From Prorocentrum cordatum (lineage: Eukaryota > Sar > Dinophyceae > Prorocentrales > Prorocentraceae), in contig CAUYUJ010003636.1 in NCBI GenBank assembly GCA_963575745.1, forward strand, positions 248,001-312,000: DNA of 64,000 nt, in the 5' to 3' direction. Under the pieces are notes generated by a model. The model had not been told where the DNA came from. It saw only the letters and a program-made list of their open reading frames with translations, and searched no databases. Position numbers and translations under genes: made by a program. This document shows positions 55,720 through 64,000 of the stretch, piece after piece (the first letter of the stretch is position 1; every line of letters starts with the position of its first letter).

Positions 55720-56440
55720 CTCCGCGCCCCCGCGCCTCGCGGGCGTTCCACGGCGCAATGGCAACAGAAAGCCGCGCCCCCATCCGCGCGTCGCGGACGC
55801 CCCGCGGCCCCCTCAACAATACCTCGGCTCGGCGGCGCCAAACCGCATGATTCGCGCCGCGGCGACCCCCCCCCGTGCCGCGCGGGCCCCCCCGGGCGCC
55901 ATGGCCAAAAAACGGGCTGGGCAGTGCAAGACCCCGAGATTCTCGCCGCGCCCCCCACCCGTGCCTTGCGGGCGCCCCGCGGCGCCATGAAAACAAAATT
56001 GCGGTTCGGCAGCGCCGAGCCCCAGGACCACCGCCACGGCGCACACCCCCAAGCCTCGTGGGCGACCCCTGGCGCCATGCAGCGCCAAACTCGAAGATTT
56101 CTGTCGCGGCGCCCCGCTCCGCGCCTCGTGGGCGCCCCGCGGCACCCTCGGCTCGGCTGCGCCAGAGCCCGGGAATGTTGCCACGGCGCCCCCCGCCGCG
56201 CCATGCGGGCGCGCCGCGGCGCTGCGGCATGAACCCCTCGGCTCGGCAGCACCAGCGCCCAGGGTCTGCGCCGCGGCGGCCCCCCGCGGCGCCCCGCGTC
56301 GCCATTGCCAACAAAACCCTATGCTCGGCGGCGCCAAACTCAATGACTTCGGCCACGGCAGCCCCCCGCGCCTTGCAGGCGGCCCACTGCGCCATGGAAT
56401 AAAAAAACAAAGCTCGGCAACGCCAAACCCTTGGCCTAAA
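55720..56440 (+). repeat. GC-rich degenerate ~75-90-bp satellite
   Basis: GGGCGCCCCGCGGCGCCATG-like words recur near 55748, 55790, 55893, 55968, 56067, 56131, 56208, 56283 and 56378. CTCGGCTCGGCAGCGCCA segments lie between them. Long frames on both strands are shadows. Confidence 0.7.
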
Positions 56441-57235
56441 GATCGCGACCCTCGATTCCGGGGCGGCGCTCTTTTCGGTGACCCACTGGCGCCCTGGGCC
56501 GCAGCCCAAATCTGGCTTCTCTTGCTTATTGGGCAAAGCTCGCCACAGGGACTTGCCCGCCCCCATGGCCTTTGGCGCATTGATGGCGACCCCTGATTCC
56601 TGCGCGCCTCTCGCACCAGGGACGCGCCGCTCGTCGTAAGGACCCATCCCGTTGAAATGCCCGCGGCTTGGCAACCGATTCTTGATGTTTGACCCGTTGG
56701 CTGAATAAGCACACGTTGCCCTAAGATGACTCAGCTCCTCTCGTAGATCTGATCAAAACCCATGGGGGGCAGGCAAAAAATCCCATCCAGCGCCAGCCCC
56801 TAAGATGGGCTACGCCCGAGCGTCAGTTTGCGATGCGTGGCCACGTACTCGCGACTCACCGCGCAGCGGAGCCTTGCCGCTGTCGCGGTGCGCCCAGAAG
56901 ACGCAGAGCGGCATTCAGATCGGCACCGCTCCACCGCGCAGAAAACTTCTGGAAGAGCCGTGAGGCTCCACCCACCACCTGCTTACGGCCTCTCCCGATC
57001 ACTATTGGACTAGTGGGCTCCTCAGGTCTGGGGGGCGCCCTAGGGCCCTTGAAACATCTGAAATATTTGCGCGCCTCCGATCCGCAAGGCTTTCGCTCGC
57101 AGGACGTCGGTCTCCGGGGTTTCCCCCCCCACCACCTGGCCCTTACTAAACGACTAAACGAATCAGACATGAGCGTTAGCTTTGACATATTGAAGTGAAA
57201 GGGCTCTCCGGGTATGCACGGTGGGAGCTGGGAAC
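56441..57235. other. No recognisable gene
   Basis: Unassigned sequence of mixed composition after the GC-rich satellite. Confidence 0.4.
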
Positions 57236-57239
57236 AACG

Positions 57240-57435
57240 AAAATTGTCGGGAGATGTTCTAGATTTGTTTCTGAATTTTCGTCGCGCCGGAGATTTGGCG
57301 GAAATCCCCAGAGATTTGTACAGCCTGGAGATTGTTTTCCGGAGATTCCCTCGGAGATCTTACAGCCCGTAAATTTTCTGGAGATTTTGGGAGTGCCCAA
57401 ATACGATTTGGAGATTGCTTCAGAGATTATCCGGA
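57240..57435. repeat. GGAGATTT-rich degenerate repeat
   Basis: GGAGATT, AGAGATT and GGAGATTTT words recur about every 20-25 bp in an AT-richer stretch. Confidence 0.6.
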
Positions 57436-57545
57436 TACGTTTCATCTAGAGGGCTCTGGACGCGTTTGCCATATTGATCAAATATAAAAATAGACTGTGC
57501 CAGATAGATTGCGCCACAGGAATTGCACCACATAGCTTACACCGT

Positions 57546-57600
57546 ATATATATATATATATATACACACATATGTGTATATATATATCTATATATTGCAC
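57546..57600. repeat. TA/TATG microsatellite
   Basis: TATATA runs flanking CACACATATGTGTA, with near-palindromic symmetry. CACCACATAGCTxxCACC-like segments lie on both sides. Confidence 0.85.
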
Positions 57601-57649
57601 CACGTAGCTGCCACCACATATAATAGGTAACGAAGATTGCACCACACAG

Positions 57650-58718
57650 AATGCTAAAACACACTGTTTGGAGTCCACCGTTACCAGAATGTCCTCTTCC
57701 ACGAAAGGAGGGGATAGCAGAGGGGGAATATAGCGAATCGGCTGCACGTAGCTGGTTTGCCCAGCGCCCCCGGCGCGGGAGGCGGCCAAGCATCGGGGGA
57801 CGTGCCCAGAGGTGGCGCCGAAGCCGTTTGGCAGCGGCTTTCGCACCCCCTCCTAATTCTTTCCTTCCGCATCCTCCAGCATGTGTGTCGGCGCGTCAGT
57901 CACAACAACGCATGCGTCTGCCATGTCCTTTCCTTTCCTGCACGCGTCTGGCGCGTCTGTGTCTGTCTGCGTCCTTTCCCGATCCATTGTCGCCCCCCCA
58001 GACCCCAGACTGGAGAGGCATCTCCTGATTCAGCGCCACGCAAAATCTCATTCTATTATCCGCGATCACATCACGCCCGTGACCGGGGCCCCGCCCACCC
58101 CCCCTCCCTCCCTCCCCTGTTCACGTCACGATTCGCGCCGGCGCCGTCTTTTGGGGCGACGGCGGCTCTCCCGCCGGGCCCAAATCGGCTCACACCCCCT
58201 GAACCCCACCCGTGGTCCATCCTGGCCAGATTCCCGGACAGGCCCAAAAATGACGAAGGACGCCAGGGCGGGCGGCCATTGCCTCGACTGGCCCTGCTCC
58301 GAAATGTGGCACCAGGTGGGCGCGAGCGCGCCTCCAGGCTCACCAAGGACTCGTCTCCGGCCAGCCCCCTCCACAAGTCCAGCGCGTCGCGCTTGTAGCC
58401 AAACCTTGGCCGGCGAGGGGCAGCCGAGGGTCAACCGAGGGGAGCAGCCTGCTGAGCGCCTTCCATGCCCTCCCCCGCCACAAACTTCCGTTCTTCTCCA
58501 ACCTCTTCCTCTTCCTCTGCATGAGCGTTCCCAGATATGCCGCTTCTCCCCTGCTTATCCTCCTCCTCCTCCTCCTCCTCCTCCTCCTCCTCCTCCTTCA
58601 TCACCTCCCTGCTACCCGAGCCCACAACACCCCCACGTGCGTATTATCACCAAGCTCCGCCGCCCCCTCCGGCCCCAACTGCATGCACCTAGCAGCACTG
58701 ACATCGCGACGCATACAT
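57650..58718. other. No recognisable gene; CTC microsatellite at 58555-58600
   Basis: GC-rich sequence with a long plus-strand frame (57881-59026) that runs into the GATCGAT repeat and has no domain. Confidence 0.4.
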
Positions 58719-59283
58719 ACATATTACACATGAGAAAATCCAATCAGTGGATGATTTGGAAATTAGTACTATGGATCTTGAGATCGATAATGAGATCGAT
58801 TGTGGAATCGATAGTGAGGACGAATGTAAGGTCGATCGTGAGACCGAGTGAAATCGATTCAATGAGATCGATAGTGAGATCGATCGCGAGATCGCTCATG
58901 CGATCTCTAGTGAGATCGCTTGTGAGATCGATAATGGGATCGATAGTGAGATCGATAGAGAAATGTGTAATGAGATCGATAAAAAGACCAATCGACAAGA
59001 AGATCATAAATACAGATTACACCTGAGAAAACCCCAACCAGTGGATGATTTGAAAATTAATTATACGGATCTTGAGATCGATTGTGAGATCGATAATGAG
59101 ATCGATAGTGGAATCGATAGTGAGGACGAATGTAAGGTCGATCGTGAGACCGAATGAAATCGATTCAATGAGATCGATAGTGAGATCGATTGCGAGATCA
59201 CTCATGCGATCTCTAGTGAGATCGCTTGTGAGATCGATAGTGAGATCGACGGTGGGATCGATAGAGAAAGAGATCGATAGTGA
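58719..59283. repeat. Tandem ~290-bp duplication built of GAGATCGATAGT repeats
   Basis: Each half starts ATTACACxTGAGAAAA and CAGTGGATGATTTG. It then has about 220 bp of 12-bp GAGATCGATAGT-type units. Halves begin at 58719 and 59011. The tract is exceptionally dense in GATC and ATCGAT. The MRSIVRSI-type frames are repeat shadows. Confidence 0.9.
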
Positions 59284-59309
59284 GACCGATCGACAAAAAC
59301 ATCGACCAC

Positions 59310-59400
59310 GAATCCGGGAACCCGGGAACCTCGCCGCCCTCCGAAATCGGCACGGAAGCCGGGACCGGGAACCCGGGAACCGGGAACCCGGGAACCCAGC
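59310..59400. repeat. CCGGGAACCCGGGAA repeat
   Basis: Short palindromic CCCGGG/GGGAACCC units, about six, following the GATCGAT array. Confidence 0.75.
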
Positions 59401-59474
59401 GTGCGACAAAAATCGGCGGGACACTTTCGCCCAATTTTTCAATTTGCGCGAGGACGCCCTCAGTGCAAGCACTG

Positions 59475-60000
59475 ATTGGGGAACATACGTACTTACGTAC
59501 GTACGTGCGTACGTACATACATACACATATGTACGCAGACATCAAAGCATACATACACCTGTACATACCTACTTAGATACATGCATGCATGCATACATAC
59601 ACGCATTCATACATGCAAACATGCATACACACGCACATACATACTTGCCTGCATGCATGCAGCCATACATACATGTATATACTTATATGTATGCATGCAT
59701 CCATTAGCACAGACACACATACTTACATACATACGTGCATACATACCGACCTATCTACATACAAACATACACACATACATACATCAGCCCATGCATACAT
59801 GTAGATGTACACATGTATACATGCATACATGCATGCATATACATACTCACATGTATACAAACCCATACGTTCAAACATACACAGTTACATCTATATATAT
59901 ATACATGCGTACATACGTACATACGTACGTACGTACGTACATACAGACTTACATACAAATATACATACATACATACATACAAACATACATACATACAAAC
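59475..60000. repeat. TACA/CATA microsatellite
   Basis: About 525 bp of ACATAC, ACGTACGT and ATGCATGC words. Thr/Tyr/His-rich frames are artefacts. A second short tract is at 61500-61600. Confidence 0.95.
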
Positions 60001-60005
60001 TAGAA

Positions 60006-60028
60006 CCACGCGCGCGCTTCGCGCGCGC
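60006..60028. repeat. Perfect GC hairpin
   Basis: CGCGCGCGCTTCGCGCGCGC lies at the end of the TACA array. It would form a very stable stem with a tiny loop. Confidence 0.6.
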
Positions 60029-60299
60029 TTAGGTTCCAATCGACTCCGAAAACGGCGTCAATTTCCATGGGACCTTTTCCATGTGGTCTTCCGGGCTCCT
60101 CCCTTTCATCCATGCGTGATGTTCGGGCGGATGCTGCGAAGTTCAAGGAAGGGTTTGGCCTGTAGCGTACCAGCGACGACCGACGACGACGACGACGACG
60201 ACGGACCACCGACGATTAACATAATTGTCACCTGATCCACGTGTGCGGGAGAGGCGTTTCCGAAGCGTCTTGCGGGCGTCATAATAGCGTCCACGGGCC

Positions 60300-61345
60300 T
60301 CGACATTGGGTGGGCGGGTCGGGGGGTGCAGCCAGGGCCACGTGTTCCGAAGCGCTATTCTGGAGCATGGAGGACGAAGGGCTTCTGGCGGGCTTCTCAG
60401 GGTTTGTGTAGAGGCCTCCTGCGAGCTCGGTGGGGGTTTATCGGGAGCTTCTCGGGTCTTTCTGAAGCTGTTTTGGTGTTTTTTTGGGGCGTCGTGGAGG
60501 CCTCCTGGGAATCTCTTGGGGCCTCCTGGGGGCCTCTTGGGGCAGAGGGCGCCTCTGTTCGGGCATCTGGGAGCTCTCTGGAGCCTCCTGGGAATATCTT
60601 GGGCCAGCTTGGGAGCCGCTGGGAGGGTCCGGGGCCCCATCTGAACCCTCTTGGAGCCCTCAAGGCCCCCTCCAGCCCCCCATGCGAACCAAAGGTCGCA
60701 AATCTGGGCCCATCCCGCAACCGTGTCTGGGTTGTGGGTTAGAGGCTTCTCGGATGTTCGCTGGGAAGATATCGTGGGATGCCTCTCGGGGGGACTTTTG
60801 GAAGCAGGTTTGAAGCCTCCACGGGGGCGTTGTGAAGCTTGTCGGACCTCTCTCAAGCATCTTTGGGGCCTCTTGGGAGCCTCTTGGAGCCACTTGGGGG
60901 CCTCTTGGGGCCTCCTGGGGGTCTCTGGGGGCGGCAAATTCGAAAGGTCGGTTCGCGTTCCCTCTCTTGGGCCCATCTTGGAGCCGTCTTCAGGCCCTCG
61001 TCAGGCCCTGTTGGGCCGTCTTGGGGGCCTCTTGGGCCTATCATGCGGCCCTCTTGGGCCGTCTTGGGGGCCTCTTGGGGCGACGTTGGAGGCTTCTTCC
61101 TCAGTCTTGGAGTGTCGGCCGCTCGAAAACGTGAGAAGCAACAAATATTGGAACACACACACAATGAAAATCAATGATTTGGGCGTCTTGGGGCTCTCTT
61201 GGAGGTCCTCGCGGAGCGACCTTGGGACGCTCTTGGGCCATCATGGGGCCATCTTGGGCGATCATGGGGCCATCTTGGGCGGCTTGGAGCGCTCTTGGGC
61301 CGTCTTGGCGGCTTCTTGCCGTCTCCAGAAGCCTAGGTGAACGCC
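60300..61345 (-). repeat. Large CCAAGAGG-repeat block, inverted orientation
   Basis: About 1 kb of GCCTCTTGGGGCC, GCCTCCTGGGG and TCTTGGGCCATC units, the reverse complement of the CCAAGAGG family. Both strands show long Gly/Leu/Trp or Pro/Arg shadow frames. A small non-repeat spacer lies near 61120-61170. Confidence 0.75.
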
Positions 61346-61499
61346 TCGGGGAAGCGGAAAAAGTTCCGTGACTCCGAAAATGGGCCCCTGGATGCCAAAA
61401 AAGGACCCCGCAGCCCAGGGGGTAAATTCGGTTACGGGGGGGGGGGGGGGAGTTTGGGAAAAGTGTGCGACCCTGGGCCGCGGGGCCCCGGACGCCGCT

Positions 61500-61600
61500 T
61501 ATATGATATGCATCTACATACACACATACATGCTTACATACATACATGCGTATAAACATGCATTCATTCATTCATACATACATCCACATACATAGCTATA
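61500..61600. repeat. ACATACAT microsatellite
   Basis: Short tract of the same repeat type as 59475-60000, following the inverted CCAAGAGG block. Confidence 0.8.
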
Positions 61601-62319
61601 CATGTAATCTCGTATTGCCATCAGCTTCGGACACATCCAGCTCATGGCAACTGACCAGCACAACGCCCAAAAACATGTAACACCGCCTCGGGCGAGCTCC
61701 AACACTCATATACACTGCCCAGACAGGACTCGTCAAGCATAGCATCTTGCCAACATACAAACCCAACACTGTAACGATACGGTACCAACATTCAACATTG
61801 CATGAAGGTCAATCCAAAACACTCTGAAACGAGGCATCTGAAACTAACACGCGATCACAACGTACATTACACATAACCTTACCGACACCGGCATACACAT
61901 GGAGATCAACCTCATCAAGAGCGAGGACCAGCATGAAAGGGAAGAGGAGAAAAGGAGGGCGGGGTCAGCAAGTTTCCTGAACCAACTCCGGAAAGCACCG
62001 TGCACAACCCTATTACTAATCCTCCTCCTCCTCCTCCTCCTCCTCTTCTTTCTCCTCATGCTCCTCCTCCTCCTTCCTCCTGCTGCTCTCCTCCTTCATT
62101 CCTTCCTCTCTACTTGCCCTGGTCAGCTTTTCCCTCCCCTCCCCCTTTCTCCTGCCGACTCCCCGCCGACGACCCACCACCCAAGTTCGGAGTGCGCCGT
62201 CTGCGCCTGCGCCAACCGATCCTGGCCAGGGCCAAGATCGGCGTATGCCTGTGGTTGGCGCCCTTCGGCCCCCCTCTCCCCCCACGAAAAGGATATGGGA
62301 GGGGTGGGGGGGCGGAACA
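61601..62319. other. No recognisable gene; CTC microsatellite at 62022-62095
   Basis: Mixed sequence followed by CTCCTC. It could be intronic to the EF-hand exon candidate at 62.3 kb (minus). Confidence 0.4.
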
Positions 62320-62434
62320 TGGCCAGCGCGCCACAAAACTCGGAGAAACTGAGGTTGCCGTCGCCGTCGCTGTCAAAATACCGGCGCCAAGCCAGGGTGG
62401 TGTTGCCATCACCTCGGCGGGGCGGGGGTGGCAA
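62320..62434 (-). other. Candidate EF-hand exon
   Basis: The minus strand reads TLAWRRYFDSDGDGNLSFSE. The 12-residue loop DSDGDGNLSFSE is a canonical EF-hand: D1, D3, D5, N7, S9, E12, hydrophobic at position 8. Helical flanks (LAWRRY before, FCGALAMF after) fit. No second EF-hand is in the same frame, and the surroundings are low-complexity pyrimidine/purine tracts, so it would be one exon of a spliced gene or a remnant. EF-hand proteins bind calcium and are numerous in dinoflagellates. Confidence 0.55.
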
Positions 62435-64000
62435 GGAGGGGAACGGGGGGAGCGGCGGGGGGATGACGGGGATGGGGAGGAGGACAAGGAGGGGAAACGG
62501 GAAGGGGGGGACAAAGAAGAGTGCGGGGGAGGAGGAAGACGGGAAAAAATGATTATGGCATGATTGTGGCCGTTCGGTATTTTTGGGTTGCCCGCATCAG
62601 ACGCTTGGGCACGGGGGGGCAAGAAAAGTGGGGGCAGAAGGGATACAAGAAACAAGCAAATTCCGCTCGCGCCAGATCTGGCACCCCAGTGTTCCCAGCC
62701 GCCCTCTCTCATTGAGCTGAATGGTTTTATGCCTGCTGGCGGCGGTGTCCTGGGCGACCTCGATCCTCGAAATGATCCCAAATCGTGATGCGCAATCAAA
62801 CACTGGGACCGTGAATACGGGGGGATGAGGAAGTGGAGCTTGATGCCTCGGAGGAGCAGGTGGATCAAGGGAAGGCGAAGGAAGGACAAGGAGAAGGACG
62901 AAAACGACCAAAGACGAATCGGATTTGGAAAAATTGCCCGCGCTGGGGCGATATGTCAAATGTCAAACCTGAACGACGTAAACAACAGATCTTCGCCTGA
63001 ACTGCGGTCGGGCTGGGCATTGCTGCGCATATCTGGGCACGTACTGGCCTATAGGTGGCAAGGAGTTTGCACGCCCCCCCGCGGCGTTCCCGACCAGGCC
63101 GTGGCCACTTGCCATGGCGCGGAAACGAACAACATGAAAATGAGGATGAGGGTGACGACAATTGGATCGGTGGGCCACGAGTGCCTCGGTGCGCGCGGCA
63201 ACGTTGCCCGCAACCTACTTTCGCACGATGGCCGTGCAAAATATACTCGGCCAACCCTAATTGCATTTTTGTTGTCGGCGTCGCCGGCGACCGTAATCGC
63301 GCCTGAGCAGAGCTGGCGGGCCGCGCCGGGCACAAAACGCCCGCGCTGGCGGAGGGGGAAAGGATGCCCCGCAATCGGTATTCGATGGAGGACGGGCGCG
63401 CGCACGCGGACTCAGGCACCAGAGGCCAGTGCGAACTTGAACTAGATCGCGAAGTACTTGATGTCGAAAAGGGGGCAGACAGGTGTGGGCGCTGATGGAA
63501 TGCATTGGCGGCGGCCTTTCCTGGGGGCGCCCCGCGCCGTCGGGCCCCTCCTGCCGTCGCGCTCTGGGCGGTTTGTCGGCTGCGCCCAGCAAGCCGGACA
63601 TCGCGCAGTAAGACCCGCAGCGGCAACCTGTTGGCCATTGGCTCGACAACGCGTCAGGTAGCGCATGACACCCCTGGAATGGCAATTGCATCGTTCACCT
63701 CCTTCTCGCATGCTCCTACTATGCTGCTCCCCCGCCCCCTCCCCATGCTGTTATCCAACACCCCGCATCGACGCCCTCGGATGAGGACGAATGCGTTGCA
63801 TGCTGAATCAACGCGCGGTTGCGCGCAGACGCGCGCGCACCAAACGCAATATGAGGAGCGACCGCACCTTCCCCCAGTCCCTCAGGCGTCTATGGCCTCA
63901 AGGCATGCAGTGCAGTGGTCAGGCACTCTGTGCCTGTAGTGCACTTAAGCGCGGCGCCAGGTGCGGCGAGTTCGCAAGCTCGAAGCTTGTTGTAAAAGCG
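62435..64000. other. No recognisable gene
   Basis: GGGGA-rich tract to 62540, then mixed sequence with overlapping open frames on both strands and no identifiable domain. Confidence 0.4.

Noticed and set aside
54369-56252. 627-codon single protein
   Set aside because: Only the part from 55331 is LINE ORF1; the upstream half is translation of the CAT array and the GC-rich satellite.
59072-60235. Arg/Ser/Ile and Thr/Tyr/His-rich frames
   Set aside because: Translations of the GATCGAT and TACA repeats.
60143-61340. Gly/Leu/Trp-rich and Pro/Arg-rich frames of 200-277 codons
   Set aside because: Repeat shadows of the CCAAGAGG family, open on both strands.

Overview
This window looks like nuclear DNA of a photosynthetic, probably peridinin-type, dinoflagellate. 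It is GC-rich, gene-poor and full of microsatellites and decayed repeats. Its one convincing intact host gene (15772-16071, minus) encodes photosystem II protein K with an N-terminal secretory and plastid targeting leader. A nuclear psbK fits the drastically reduced plastid genome of peridinin dinoflagellates. The long Gly/Leu/Trp-rich shadow reading frames over CCAAGAGG-type repeats resemble predicted proteins I associate with Prorocentrum, but I cannot assign a species from sequence alone.

Layout. 1-8650: non-coding repeat territory with a degenerate ~150-bp satellite, ACTC-rich tracts, a GTCCCCACCACT minisatellite, G-tract units and a recent 2.35-kb direct tandem duplication. 7740-8630: first of several CCAAGAGG-repeat blocks. 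8650-15600: mostly featureless sequence plus a ~90-bp satellite (11880-12395) and another CCAAGAGG block. 15772-16071: psbK. 18158-24901: a DIRS-superfamily retroelement on the minus strand with split direct repeats, a Cys-rich/membrane ORF, a Gag-like ORF, RT-RNase H, tyrosine recombinase and a methyltransferase-like domain. 25000-29900: very GC-rich sequence without recognisable genes. 29900-31260: remnant of a non-LTR element endonuclease. 32500-39300: microsatellites, an AT-rich patch, exon-like fragments and a palindromic 30-bp repeat array. 40380-46870: heavily decayed Ty1/copia element on the minus strand (protease, methyltransferase-like domain, integrase, RT, RNase H). 47000-49250: EF-hand-like exon candidate and a retroelement C-terminal remnant. 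49890-55331: non-LTR (LINE) element on the minus strand, apparently interrupted by a CCAAGAGG block. 55440-64000: CAT microsatellite, GC-rich satellite, GATCGAT repeat, TACA microsatellite, a large inverted CCAAGAGG block and an EF-hand exon candidate.

The elements do not form an operon or pathway. The common theme is layered retroelement invasion around one nuclear-transferred photosynthesis gene. All retroelement ORFs carry frameshifts or stops. The DIRS element is the best preserved: its terminal repeats and integration junctions can still be read base by base. Unless a domain is named, long reading frames in this window are treated as low-complexity or out-of-frame shadows.
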